Positions 12,859-27,421 of a DNA stretch of 64,000 bases are shown in pieces. Under the pieces are notes generated by a model. The model was given only the letters and a program-made list of their open reading frames with translations. It did no database searches and was not told the origin of the DNA. Numbering within the stretch: position 1 is the first letter of the stretch; each line of letters opens with the position of its first letter. A program made the position numbers and the translations under genes. This DNA comes from Paramarasmius palmivorus (lineage: Eukaryota; Basidiomycota; Agaricomycetes; Agaricales; Marasmiaceae), in the NCBI GenBank assembly GCA_037176845.1, contig JAYKXP010000054.1:62001-126000 (forward strand), given 5' to 3'.

Positions 12859-13431
12859 TTGCACGACGTCGAGCGTCAACTCTGCGGGGAAAGGAGAAGC
12901 GATGAGAGCTCTGGAGCCGAAAATTGCTGGGACTTGGGTATAAGTATGACGGTGAAAAAAAGCATATGGTACAGTTTAGCCTCAACTCCATTTTGATACA
13001 TGTGCCTTTATCGCGCAGCCCGGTTCTTACGGCGCCGACTTACGGCCTCGAATAGAGATCTCCCTTCTTCTCTCGGTCCCTTCTTTCCACCGTCACCGAT
13101 CCCGAAGAAAACCTCATGCTCCATCTGTCAATCGTGTATATCTTCGTAGGTCCTTCTGAGCAATAGTCATAAAACAGAGGCTATGAGCGGTAGACTTTAC
13201 TAGACTCTCGGTCGGAATTTGAATAGATAACAAGCCATTCAACATTGTAACATCCAATGACAACTGTATCAGTTTCAAATAGGTCACACGATAAGACGAT
13301 AACGTTTTTTCAAGTGCCAAATGCTTGCTCCTCGTCGACCCTGTTGGGGCCCTGTCACCCATCCATACATCCAGCATATGCACCTCGCGGTCGCGTGCAC
13401 TAAAATCTATCAAAGTAGAAGAACGTCCACG
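12859..13431. other. Intergenic region between CNT and DCAF7 genes
   Basis: About 570 bp. It should contain the CNT promoter and the DCAF7 3' end. A 99-codon minus-strand frame at 13114-13413 lies directly behind the DCAF7 stop, has no recognisable features and is probably 3' UTR. Confidence 0.5.
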
Positions 13432-14899
13432 TCAAACCTTCAATGCTTTGATCGACTTTCCGCAAGCTATGGCCAGCCACTCCCCAGTAGCCGTCGAGTG
13501 ACCGGTGTTCATAGTCACACCCTGTATGGGCGGCGACCAAGCTAGATTGGTGATCTGGCTAGATGCTGTGTAAGCCATGACAGGATCGGACACTATCTTT
13601 TTCTTCGTATCTGGTCTTGGTGAGTTCAAGCGAGAACTCGCACTGCGCGGTGAGGTACCGCTTTGAGTATGGGATGCCAGGTCCCATAGCAATATTTGGC
13701 AATCGTCGCCTATTTGAGAATGGTTATCAGCACAAGGAACCAACAAGACGCGGGTCGGGAAAAAAACTCACTGGCACTTGCCAACAACGGATGTTCCGCT
13801 GATGCCCACCCAAGAGCATTTATCTGGGCGTGATGTCCTTTGAGCTCCATAACCGGATAACCTGGGCTACGCATGTCCAATATCTGTATCTCATTTCCTT
13901 CCATGTGGAATGTGGACATGTAGTTGGAGTCGGCTGGATTGAAAGCAATCCGTAAGAGAGGGGATGTAGGAGGTCGTGCAGAGGCTGACGGAGAGGATGA
14001 CGGAGGTGGTACATTCTTGGGTGTGGGGGTCTCGTAAAGAATGGTGGAGTGCTCCAGACTCCGTAAGTCAAAGGCTCGAAGACTTCCATCCGCACCCACG
14101 GAAACAAAAATATCCGTAGAGTTGGGGAGCCAGGCCACGTCGTAGACTTCTCGGTCGTGGGCAATGAGCTGGGTCATCGCCGAACAGGTATCGATATTCC
14201 AGACCGTACATGTCGTGTCAATCGATGAAGTGACAAGGAGGCTTGGGACTTTCTCATTCCAAGAAAAGTTGGTTAACGGGGCTCCTGTTGTTTGGCCATT
14301 TGAAGGATTGTGAACCTTTGATTGCTGTTGTCATTGATTGCAAGAGTGAGATTAGACAGTTTTCACAGATCAAGGTTCACGCACCCCAGACAATGTAGTC
14401 TTTAGATTCAAACTGTGCCCGCTAGAGGTGGGCTGTCTCCCAACATACGTCGATATCGGTGGCGGATTGTCTCCAATATATTCCCAGATCCTCAATGCAT
14501 CCCCCGTGGTCGCCAACAGCTCCGTGGAATGTGACCTTCCCGACCAGCTATAATTCGCCGCAGACGCTGGTTGCCATTGCAGGCTAGTGACAGGATAACC
14601 ATGGTTGGCTTCACAAAGTGTAACGAAGTCTGGGTAGTCTGTGTAGTCATCTTCCACTAAAACTCTTTCATCTTGAAGACCGACAATCGCAATGCGGTTC
14701 TGGTAGTTCTCGAGAAGGGAGCCGATAGCTAGACGAAAGGAAGAACGTGGTCGTAATGATTGACCTGGAGCAGGTGTTTTGCACCAATCCAATGCATATA
14801 CGGGCCCTGTATACGTAGTTCAATGAGATCGCAGTAGAATCGTCACAGTCAGTGCCACTCACAAGGTGCTTCATACTGTAGGAGTGTAGTTTGGGTCAT
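13432..14899 (-). CDS. DCAF7/WDR68-type WD-repeat protein
   Basis: WD40 beta-propeller scaffold orthologous to animal DCAF7/WDR68 and plant TTG1, which bind DYRK-type kinases and CUL4-DDB1. The first exon (14862-14899) reads MTQTTLLQYEAP and splices to WPVYALDW, matching the conserved start of the family. Later blocks also match: SFRLAIGSLLENYQNR, TQLIAHDREVYDVAW, FVSVGADGSLRAFDLRSLEHSTI, LRIAFNPADSNYMST and a short C-terminus ending IKALKV (LEILRV in animals). Two inserts distinguish it: a Pro/Ser stretch after ETPTPKN and a Ser-rich stretch after LLWDLASH. Both are loop insertions between propeller strands. Four to five exons join in frame. Confidence 0.9.
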
Positions 14900-15232
14900 G
14901 GATGCAACTTGAACGAGATCGGGGGTGCATAATCAACAAAGCTACCGTACAGTAACACAGCCACACGCAGTCTCAGACAGCACATTGGTAAAGCTTTAAA
15001 GATGCATCTCTGGTTTCGTTTCCTTTGTGTTATGCGTGTTGTACTCTACATTGCTCGTCTAAACGAACCAAGAATACGTAAATACAAGTGGGAGTAGTAA
15101 GGTATAGGTACAGGTACATCCATTAAATGGGCACAACAAAGGTCGTTATATGGAGTAGATAAATATGTTCCTGAGGTAGTAGTAGATAGTTCAAAAAACG
15201 GGAAATAGATCATCTCATGGACATGAAGCACT
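14900..15232. other. Intergenic region, no gene seen
   Basis: About 330 bp between the DCAF7 ATG and the stop of the first sugar transporter. AT-rich, with no coding support. It should hold the DCAF7 promoter and the transporter 3' UTR. Confidence 0.5.
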
Positions 15233-17794
15233 CTAGGCGAATGCGCCTCCAGGAGCATAAGTCTTGGTGCCAACTACACCTTCGTGCTCATACAATGGAG
15301 GTAGGTCGTCTACGTTCATACGGAAGATGTATTTCTTGATGTGGTGAGGTAACGCTTTCAGTTGGTAGGCAGCATGTTTGCGCGTCGGGACGCTGAAGAC
15401 TATGGGAAAGAATCAGTCCCGTATTCATTCAAAGTAGTGTCGATGACTGACCTTGATCCAGTTCTTCAAGTGATAACGCTTTTGTTTCTGGAACGATCAA
15501 CAGCGCGCCAATGAAGCCGACAACACTAAAGGTGGTATATTAGGTTGGTTCCAGACAACGTTTATAATTGCGATACTCACTTCCAGCCAGCGTACCAACC
15601 AAAGGCACCCTGAGGCTGGAATGCACCCAACAATCGTGGCCAGGTCAGGGCCAGCACGGCATTGCTGCAACATCGAATTAGAACCCGCATTACTTAATGA
15701 GAGCGGTGAGATGCTTACAAGAACCACAGAACTGCGGTGGCCAATGACATTCCGATATCACGGACGTACAGCGGGAACGCTTCGGCGGAGTACTGGCCAC
15801 AGGTAAGAAATTGACGTGTGGCAGAGAAGTTGAATTCAACTTACAGTGAATGGCACAGGTCCTTCTCCAGGTGAGTAAGCCATGGCAAACAAGTAGATAC
15901 CCGTGGCGACCACTGCAATTCGAGACGGGTCTGGATTGGGTGAATCGGGGTCGTAGGGAATCCAGCTAAAAAAAAAAACATCCTGGTCAGCTGAAGTTTC
16001 CGAAATGCACATCGTTTACCACTCACAAACCAAAGCCAGTCATTAGCAAGAATATAGCCATCAAGGGGAACGTGGTTAGCAGCAAGTTTCGTCGCCCGAA
16101 AGTGTCGATGGTGTAGATCGCAGGTATCGCGAACAACCAGTTGATCATTCCGAATCCCCAAGACGCAATGAGAGCGGACTTCTCCGAGAAGTTGGCCTAT
16201 AACAAGAATGAGCTAGATTTCAGAGACTAGAAAATGAAGACCCTACCTGTACAAAGATGTTGGTGGAGTAGTAGGCAATGACGTTGATACCACAGAATTG
16301 TTGCATGAACATGACAAACAAAGATGCTTGCGTTGCTCTACGGTTTCGGGGAACGGTGAATAACTCCAAGAATCGGTTTCTTTGGGTCTTGCTAATCTCC
16401 TTCTCGGCCTCAAGCAAAACATACATGTCTGAACTCAGTGGTTCAGCGTTAGGCGTCCCAAATATGAGAAAAAAAAAACACTTACAATAGAGATCACGCG
16501 CAGCTTGCAGTTTGCTGTGCCTCAGTCTCAGAAGAGAATGGAATGCATCGCGATGACGGTTTTTCAGCATGTACCAACGAGGAGACTCGGGACAGAAGAA
16601 GACTTGTATGGCGAGAAACAGAGCAGGAACACCGGCCTTTTGAAAGGTCAGGTATATCGAATGAAGGAAAGTTACTGCGACTCACACTACCTAACATTAA
16701 CCGCCATCGTAAGCCTACAATTCCGCTAAGGTCGGGAATACCGAAGAACGCTAAATCCACAACAGTTCCGAGCATAATTCCAAAAGCAGTCCATGTTTGC
16801 CTAATTTGCTCTTCAGAACTCTCGAATACGTCCGTACACAAATGGGACTTACCACATCATCACAAGGGCTCCACGAATAGCAGGAGGGGCACACTCTGCT
16901 GCATAACTAGAGGTATGAGGTCAGTATTTCCTACGAATTGGAGATTGTGCGGGACATACACAGGTACTGTGGCACTCTTTGGCCCGATCCCCAATCCGAG
17001 AGCAAATCGTGCGATGAAGAGATGCCACCAAGTATTGGTGAGTCCTTGCCAGATACAGGTAACAAACGAGAAAAACGCTGTGACAAAAATAGTTCCACGT
17101 CGCCCCAAGTATCGGTTCAGCTAGATCGACGTCAACGATTAGCTATGCCAAATGAACGCCAAGGATAAACGAGAAATTACCGGGTCGGTCAACCAGCATC
17201 CCACAAACGCACAACACAAGTATGGTGCCGAGTTTACAAGCCCAAACAACCACTGATTTCGGTCACTTTCCTTGGGATCGATACCGAATTGGGAAGCAAA
17301 AAATATGTTGGCACCGTTGATGACTGCTTCGTCCATCTGCACCATTGAATAGATGTTAGATTCCGGAGTATCTGTTGTATTCATGTGCTCACCCCTTGAA
17401 CTGCTGCAGCCATAGAGCAGAGGACGACAAGGTAATACAATGTGACCGGATGAGACCATCTGTGTGTCGTCTCTCGCCGCAGCACTTCCTTATCCTCCTC
17501 AGTCAACATCGACAGAGTTTCGAACATTGTTGGATCCTGGGCGACGAGAGCGCCTTTCTGAAAGTCCAAGACCAGATCCTCCATGCCATGAGTCTCGGCA
17601 AAAACCTTGGCTTCTTCGATAAGCCTTTCGTGGGGTACACCAGAGAGAGGATTGGCGAGCTTGGCATTGACATTTTGATTGAGCGCGGCGCTGGGGTCGG
17701 CATGCTCCTTCATGGAGACGGAACCGGTGTCCTCATTCTTCTGGACGGATGCCTTTTCGTTTGGATTGTCGGAAGAACTGCGAGAAGAGGACAT
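15233..17794 (-). CDS. MFS sugar transporter (copy A of a tandem pair)
   Basis: Twelve-helix transporter of the sugar porter family of the major facilitator superfamily. ATG at 17794 (MSSSRSSSDNPNEK) opens a hydrophilic N-terminus of about 130 residues containing LANPLSGVPHERLIEEAK and FQKGALVAQDP. After the first helix come GANIFFASQFGID, WLFGLVNSAPYLCCAFVGCW, and GRRGTIFVTAFFS followed by RFALGLGIGPKSATVPVY. The second half has QQFCGINVIAYYSTNIFVQ, a standard sugar-porter block. The C-terminus reads GTKTYAPGGAFA. About ten small introns split the gene. The long, conserved N-terminal extension is shared with the paralogue just upstream, so the two arose by tandem duplication. The substrate cannot be told from sequence. 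A TATA-like box lies about 50 bp upstream of the ATG. Confidence 0.88.
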
Positions 17795-17842
17795 AATGAG
17801 AAGCCGCAAAAGGGCGCGATAAAGAAAGGAGTAAACAAACGG

Positions 17843-17851
17843 TTTTTTATA
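17843..17851 (-). promoter_or_regulatory. TATA-like box of sugar transporter A
   Basis: Minus-strand TATAAAAAA about 50 bp upstream of the transporter ATG. The rest of the 640 bp gap to the next gene (17795-18433) shows no coding sequence; it holds this promoter and the 3' end of transporter B. Confidence 0.5.
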
Positions 17852-18433
17852 CCTTCTCAGAGACAAACTCAGTCATGAGCTTCTAACGCTTGTGGAGCTT
17901 CGGCTATGCAATTGGGTGGAGCAAAAACCGGGGAAGCACCATCGGCATCTGATCGGCATTTCGTGCACCAAACTTTTTTCAAACATCTCCTATCATCATT
18001 ACAGCTGTTTCTCCAACACCCGTCAGCGTTACCGTTGCAAGTACCGCTGTTTCCACTTACCTCTTCAACAGCTCAAATAGCTGTTCTATACTCTATCTTT
18101 CCCTCTCTTCATGGAGTGGTGGGGTCCGGGGTCCAAGGCGGGGACGTCAGAGGCGGATTCATACATCAGAAAAATCAAAAATATGACGTTGCTTTTTACC
18201 GATTCCATAATCCTCGCAGCTCTGGCCCTGATGAGATCCTTGCCAATTCTCGCGTGAGAGCGGTGGTATATGGTTGCTGGGGAAAAAGCGGCTAGATATC
18301 TCCAAACCGTCGAAAATCTCACATTGTCAAAGACGTACAAGTATGCGTACAGTCGTAAAAAAAAGTCATCGAATGAATAGCAAGTGCATAAGTAGAGTCG
18401 GAGTCATACGACTTTCCCCAAGTCTCCGTTCCC

Positions 18434-21355
<2,922 letters not shown>

Positions 21356-21440
21356 GGCTGGAGAAAAGGGTGTTTTGGGAGCAAAGACGAAAAGTCAAGG
21401 CACGAAAAACCCTCAAGGGAAAGACAGGAGAAGGTGCCAG

Positions 21441-21448
21441 CTTTTATA
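21441..21448 (-). promoter_or_regulatory. TATA-like box of sugar transporter B
   Basis: Minus-strand TATAAAAG about 90 bp upstream of the transporter B ATG. Sequence match only. Confidence 0.45.
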
Positions 21449-23022
21449 TCGCTTCCCAATTAGCCCTTGCTTTCGGAAATATTCTCCGCTCGTGGCACAT
21501 GTATTGAAAGCGGATCCATGAAATGCAAACCGGCCTATCGCCCATTTGATGGCAACAAGCAAAACGAGCCCTAGATCTCGTTCAACCATTCAACGTCCGG
21601 CAAACATCGGTGGATTCTGTCACCAACACCCTTGATCTTCCTGTCGGGCAAAGCGTGGGTTATGCGTCGAATGAAGATTTGCTGCTTTTGCATTTTCTTC
21701 TTGAAGAACTCTTGACTGCGCCAGAGAACAAAAGTCGGTACATGAGGAATTGCAATAGCGCGGATCGCTCCATTTGGGAGAGGAAAAAAAAAATTGCGAT
21801 CAACGATAGACATCACGCGACTACCCCGGACACTACCCCCGCAACGTCACGCTCTGATGTGAAATTACTTTCTGAACAACGGAAAGCGCTTTTGCATGCG
21901 CTCATCCTGATTCTCCTCCTTGGCTCATTGTTACAGCCCTGAGCAAAATCACGATCGTCTGATAGGCAAGTAAGATAAATACCCTTGTATCGCGTGAAGA
22001 ACCACATACCAAAGCTGCCTTTAGTATTTACGGACATCTTTTCTTTCAGCTTGAAGGGTGGACTCAGAGGTAAAAGGCAAAACTTTGGGCCGAATCGCCC
22101 GCTTGATGCTCCACAACGCCGTGCAAAAATGGAATGCTGCCCATAAAGAGCACTTGCGACATCCCCGGAGTTGCCTTCAGGAACGCAACGGCTTGAAGTG
22201 GGTATCTTCAAGCGGATGCACAGAACCTTCTTTCCCCAAAAGCAGACTCTGGGAGCAGCTGGGAACCACAATACTTATGCATCCAAATGACTGGAAAAGG
22301 GCATTGTGACAGCGAGCTCTAAAACTTTACGTGTGATCTGTCAACATACGGAAATCTCAATGAGGTGCACTGACAACTTGAACAGGGACATCTCATCCAA
22401 ACTCATAAGTACCACGCGATTAACCGCCACATTATGTATAAAGCCCAGTGAGGTTAAGCTCACGTGAAAGTGTCTTTGCGCTAATAGTAAAAGGGCGACT
22501 GCTAGTGTTCCCAGCTTCCAATATTCCAATGCTCAATGAAAAAAGACAACAAGCTTTGATTGCAGTCACAAGAGCATATACATACTGTGCCAACGGAGAG
22601 TGACCATGAGAATATCTACGGACTATTATACAGCGAAGAAGAGTGCAATTTGAGCGATGCGAGACGTTTCATTTTTGTTTCCAGCGACGGTGTGGCCTTG
22701 GAAGATCGACAGAGTAAGGCGGGTGTTGGTCGGCGAGTGTATGGAGTGTGGAAAATTCGGATGTCGTCAGGAGGTCGAGGCTGAATGGAAAGCGAATGAG
22801 GGAATAAAAAGGAATAAGTGATGCGGATGGGAATAATTTACGATGCCGAAAAAAAAAGTCCAAGGAATAGGTGTCGCCAGAGGTAAACGTAGAGTATGAG
22901 GAATGAAAACAACGGGAAAGAATCTTTGAATAGCAAGCACGACGAAGAAAATAGGTTTATAGTAAAACACGGCGAGAAGACGAAAAGTAAAGCAAGATGG
23001 ATGGTATTTTGGTTTTGCGCAG
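21449..23022. other. Long intergenic region, no supported gene
   Basis: About 1.57 kb. Frames here (for example 21813-22271 minus, 21610-21942 plus) show no domain, splice structure or compositional bias typical of genes. The right end, about 22,560-23,022, is likely 3' UTR of the gene ending at 23023. The left end should be the upstream control region of sugar transporter B. Confidence 0.45.
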
Positions 23023-23673
23023 CTAATCTTGAACCATGGATATTGCGCCGCATTGTTCGCAGAAGCTCCACATGGTACGTTGTCCGTTTAAGCCGGGGGC
23101 GCAAGCGATACGAAGTTTTGGGATTTGAGAGCAGTTAGATCTATAGCCAGAGGGAGCGAGGACGATGCGCGACGTTAGCGTCAAGTGGTCCCAAGTCATA
23201 GTATGGTGAGGAATCGACCTACCCGTGATGCTTGAAGGAGCTATGAGGCTGAAGTAGGCCGACTGGGGAAGGCGGATTTTGAGGAGCAGAGGAAGCGAAA
23301 TCGTCAGTTTGCATCATAGGGTCATCTTGCATAGGGTAGATATCGAAGGCTGGGTAAATGTCTGTGGAGCAAGGGTGTCAAGAACATTGAACAAGGACTA
23401 GGGTAGAAAATACATACGGGGAGTAGTGGGGGAGCTAGATGTGTCGCTAGAGGTTGAACTTGCGTTGGAGGAAATACGTGTGTGTGAGAAGAAAGGTTCT
23501 GCTTCAGTCATCATGCTGTCCGAATCATCGTCAGAACCATAGTGGGGGAACGGGACAAGCTTCTGCTGCTTGCAGTTCTGGATAAACACGGCCATCAATA
23601 TGAGAACAAGCGAGACGCGTGAGTGCGAGCTTACAACTGGGGACGCGTCCTCGAACTCGAACTTTCTCTTCAT
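23023..23673 (-). CDS. Small conserved basidiomycete protein with Cys-containing C-terminus
   Basis: Unassigned protein of about 145 residues. Four exons join in frame: MKRKFEFEDASPV, then NCKQQKLVPFPHYGSDDD with a Ser/Thr-rich stretch, then IYPAFDIYPMQDDP with a Pro/Ser/Gln segment ending SSFKHHG, then a final exon beginning SNCSQIPKLRIACAPG. The last 40 residues (ending MWSFCEQCGAISMVQD) are what I recognise as conserved among mushroom fungi, with cysteines that could bind metal. The N-terminus looks like a nuclear localisation signal (KRK). The role is unknown; a nuclear regulatory or adaptor function is only a guess. Confidence 0.7.
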
Positions 23674-24175
23674 GTTTGCGAAGTGTTGTAGAGTGACGGG
23701 ACACGAAGGGGACGAGGGGAGTTTACGCGGGAAAGCGGTAGTGAGGGTGTTGGTTCAAGTGTTGAATGGGAATTCGGAAGGATTCTGTGTGGTATAAGTA
23801 GGGACACAGATTTTTTCAAACTCCGATTATTTGGCATGTCGGCTGACCCAGAAAATTGGGAAATGAAGCATTTCCTCTGATGTGACCTTTTATGGATAAA
23901 TTCTAGACCGCTTCTCTGCCAATTTGCAGAAGCCGATTGGCTAGAACCACAGCTTTACCCCCCAAATTTCGGGGGTGAGAATTATTTTGTGTGAAATAGG
24001 ATAAACTCCGGGTGTATCAGAACTGTCTCAAAAAAAAATAGTATTTTCCACGGCCGGCATCTCCCAAGAGTGTGAGAAAGAGCTCTAGCTCCGTGTCCAG
24101 CGGCATAAACCTTGGTCTTTCTCAGGTCTTGCTTTACCCGTTTTCGTCTTTCTTGGAGTTGTACTCGCCTCCAGT
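23674..24175. other. Divergent intergenic region
   Basis: About 500 bp between two divergent ATGs. It should hold both promoters. The stretch around 23,800-24,060 is AT-rich with a run of A (about 24,031) and no open frame of note. Confidence 0.45.
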
Positions 24176-24886
24176 ATGGAAACTGTAACTCCCGGCGACA
24201 TTCCTCTCCCAGCTTTCCTCGATCCTTTGTTGGACTATTTATCAGACAATCTACCTCCTCCAGTCTACTCTTTCATCATTTCTTTCGCCTCGCATTGCCT
24301 CGCAGTAGCATCAGCCTTTGCATCGCTGTTCGCCGCATTATTACGGACAAACCCATCTCAATGGGATGCACAAACAATCCTTCCTCCTCTTATCGCATTC
24401 CTCACTGCATACCTTGCACTCGTTAGCCTCTACCGAACCACGACATGGATGGTTAGGACTGGCTTTTGGTTCGTGAAATGGGGTACAATACTCGCCGCGC
24501 TTTTCGGTGGAATGGGCTGGGTTTTGGGAAATGGTGGCAATGCTGTTGGTGGAACAGGGATTATGTCGGGAATTGGAGGTTTGGTATTGGGCATGATCAA
24601 CGGAGAAAGCAGTGCATCGACGAAGCGCCGGCAGACGAGGAGTTCAACTTCAAGTAGACAAAAGAAACCAAAGGCATGGGATGATTTCCAAACTCATCGC
24701 GAATGGCAGTATCAGGAGGATCGTGGAGGAGCATCACCAGAGACAGATGCCCAGGTTGTCATCGAGAATATCGTGGCTGCCGCTAGAGATAGTGGGTTTT
24801 GGAATGCACTCTCCAGTGCTGTGTGGGGGTCATCACAAGGTGATCGGGAGGAACGAAGGGGCGAACGAAGGTCGACGTCTCGATAA
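24176..24886 (+). CDS. Membrane protein, possibly Apq12-like
   Basis: Intron-less gene for 236 residues. The N-terminal 40 residues are Pro-rich; then come two or three hydrophobic segments: SFIISFASHCLAVASAFASL, LPPLIAFLTAYLALVSLY, and GTILAALFGGMGWVLGNG followed by a Gly-rich hydrophobic stretch. Between helices is YRTTTWMVRTGFWFVKW. That amphipathic Trp/Arg segment between two helices resembles Apq12, the fungal ER/nuclear-envelope protein needed for nuclear pore assembly and membrane fluidity. The C-terminal 90 residues are hydrophilic with basic runs (TKRRQTRSSTSSRQKKPK) and an amphipathic end (VVIENIVAAARDSGFW). The assignment rests on layout and should be taken as tentative. Confidence 0.6.
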   Translation: METVTPGDIPLPAFLDPLLDYLSDNLPPPVYSFIISFASHCLAVASAFASLFAALLRTNPSQWDAQTILPPLIAFLTAYLALVSLYRTTTWMVRTGFWFVKWGTILAALFGGMGWVLGNGGNAVGGTGIMSGIGGLVLGMINGESSASTKRRQTRSSTSSRQKKPKAWDDFQTHREWQYQEDRGGASPETDAQVVIENIVAAARDSGFWNALSSAVWGSSQGDREERRGERRSTSR

Positions 24887-25018
24887 TGAACATTGCATGC
24901 ATATGTACTCGGTATTTGATTTCGTCGCACTGTATCATTGGAATTTAAGCCTCTCATTCTCTCCATTCAGCTGAGTCAATTAAGCAAATATATTGAATAT
25001 AAAAGGACAGTAGGAGGC

Positions 25019-25582
25019 TCAAGCAGCAGTCTTCTGAGTAGCACCTGCTCCATAGTATCGATAGCTATAGATAGATGCTCATCAGAGAATGTTGTAGGGA
25101 TAGAAAAATGAATTGCACGCACTGCCCTATCCGCGCCAATTGTGTCAGACCGGAGCAACCAACAAAGAAGTTGACCTGAGTAGGATTAAGATGAGTCCTT
25201 AAGCAGGAAAATAACATGCTGAACTCACAGCAGCCAAACTGTAGTTGACGGGAGTTATAACGAATGAGTATCGTACCCAAATGAAGCCAGTTGCGGCAAG
25301 AGCTAACGATTCAAAGTTAGCCCTCTGTGTCACGAAATACGACCCACACACTCACCAAGGTTTTGGGATACACTGAGTTTCTCTGCAGGTCTGTTCAAGT
25401 CCTTCAAACCCGCGGCGACCAAACACCATTTCATGAGTGGGGCCCAGAAGAACACGGTTTTGGGTCCTTTGAGTCGATCAGCATTTTCATTCAGTGACAA
25501 TTTGTAACTCGAGCGCACCTGCTGGGTGGTTGAGGAAGGCAGACATTTTAGATGCTCCTGCTGAACTTGCTGCTCCGGACAT
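25019..25582 (-). CDS. Mitochondrial pyruvate carrier subunit
   Basis: Subunit of the inner-membrane mitochondrial pyruvate carrier, which imports pyruvate into the matrix as a heterodimer. Four exons join in frame. The protein starts MSGAASSAGASKMSAFLNHPAG, continues with PKTVFFWAPLMKWCLVAAGL and KDLNRPAEKLSVSQN, and ends after NYSLAAVNFFVGCSGLTQLARI with YRYYGAGATQKTAA. The HPAGPKTVFFWAP block is the family hallmark, and three helices are visible. The last intron (GTGCGT donor, TATAG acceptor) joins the short C-terminal exon. It looks closest to the MPC2-type (Pro-rich WAP, longer) subunit. Convergent with the Apq12-like gene, with only 132 bp between stops. Confidence 0.9.
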
Positions 25583-27357
25583 GATTGCTGTAGTATACTT
25601 TGTGAGGCACGAGTCAGAACGTGGGGGTAATGAACAACGCTGGAATTTTTTTCGGCCGATTTGGTCGCGTGAGAAGCGGCGCTCATCCGAATCGGAACTC
25701 TTTACTCTCAAACGATGACATTCTCGGACCACCTCAGGTCACTGTACATATTCGTCTACAAACATTGCGGCAAGAAACTCTTTCAGCTGTGGGGGGTCGA
25801 ATTCCTTATTCTATAGAAGCCGAAGGGGACAGGTTGTGGTGAGTTGTTTCCTTTAATCCAGCTGCAGGCTTACTCTAACTAGAGAACACCTATTCCAGAG
25901 GCACCCATCAGGATTGCATGCTTTCCTGTCTTCCCAAAAATCTTGAAGTCCGCGTATTGCATCAGTTATTCCTCTGCGCATCTCGTTCTCTGAAGACACC
26001 TCGATAGACGGTACTTATACTCTGAGGACTGGCTTAGGACGCTTAGAGAGGTCCTCCCATCCAGCATCCAGCGGTCTCCATAGATCCTCGCGCTCTTGTG
26101 CTAGGCACGTGGCATAACCGTTGCCTTTTCAACGATTGTCGCCACTACTCGGATTCGGAAATGTCGAAGCTACGTATACTATCGATGCGCCCACCGTCAA
26201 CCATTCAACCTGCCAGAACCCGCCCTGCATCAAACAATGAGGTCTCAAAGACCTGGTCATCCTCATTCGCTTGTAGATCAACCTGTAGTCGAATTTCTCC
26301 TTCAAGCTTAGATGCTTCCCAAAGCTTCCTGATTACCTTGGTCTTGTTTCCGCAATCCCGCCCATTTCACGCCTGAGGTCGCGCGTTTGGCTAGCGGAGA
26401 CGTAAACATGGCCATTTCGATCAAAGTGGTGGTGGGATGGTCTCAAATGTGAAGGAACCCCGCGGAGGAGTGCTGGGGAAAGGACACCAGCCATCCATCA
26501 TCGGACATCATTGAAGCGGTAGAAAGGGTGATCAGTTCGGGAGTCGAGTTTACAACTGATATCGTTTTGTTGCTCAGAACGAGGTAGCTATGAAGTACTT
26601 TGAAAAATAGCAAACCTACAACTCTGATCGCAAATCCTCGTGTTCTTTGCTTTTTAGTGCGCGCCTCCGAGCCCATTGTGGCTTATATTTCTCGGGGTAT
26701 TTCCCAAATTTCAGCACGTACTTGAGAGCTATTGACTATGGAAATATTCAACAACGGCAGCGATCTAATGACGGTCAGAACACACTGACGCATCAGGACT
26801 CCGATTTTTGGGACGAGCCATGACGACAATGGTATTGGTGTTAGAGCTTTCTATATCGACACTTGCCAAATTTACTGACGCGTCTTTAGAGACCAAAGTC
26901 CAGCGAAAGACCTCAGCATGACCCTTCGAATGGCAGAGAACGTCATGGATCACCTTTGCGACGCGTGGAGTTCAGGTTGCAATTGGTCCCTAGTGTCGCT
27001 TGTTATCGTTCTTCTTGGCAGGCTTTAGTTGCTTCCTCTAGAGTATCTAGTTGGTCCAAAGTTGGTCTCTAGAATCATACTTAGTGCAGAATGTGTGGGA
27101 AAAATCATCGTGGCACAGCGCCAGCACAGCAAACACTGCTTTCGCAAATCTCCATCAGCTTTTGACCAGGACCACGCGTTTTTCAGGACACGGAATCGGA
27201 GATATTTGACCTCCCTCGAAACGATTTGGAAATGATCTAGGCTTCTTGGGGTACGAACGTGACATGGCGGAGCATCCGCAGTCGTGCAAGGTGTCCTCGT
27301 TTTAGTCCGGCTAGAATCAGATTAGGGCTTGGTGACGCAAACAGGATACCCAGAAAG
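25583..27357. other. Long intergenic region, no supported gene
   Basis: About 1.8 kb. Short frames only. A minus-strand frame at 26765-26953 has a plausible protein composition (contains NTIVVMARP) but is 62 codons with no partner exons that I could join; it may be a gene remnant. Nothing else is supported. Confidence 0.4.
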
Positions 27358-27365
27358 TATATAAG
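27358..27365 (+). promoter_or_regulatory. TATA box of the CBM-DM9 gene
   Basis: TATATAAG starting 64 bp upstream of the ATG. With a leader of about 30-35 nt this is the expected core-promoter distance, and it suggests a strongly regulated gene. Confidence 0.55.
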
Positions 27366-27421
27366 ACCTCTTGGTTTCCGACCTCTCTTCCTCATCTTGA
27401 ACCACTACATCGATCTTCACA

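Noticed and set aside
26443..26953. Two short minus-strand frames in the 25.6-27.4 kb gap, considered as a two-exon gene
   Set aside because: The exons cannot be joined with good splice signals in frame, and a stop separates them.
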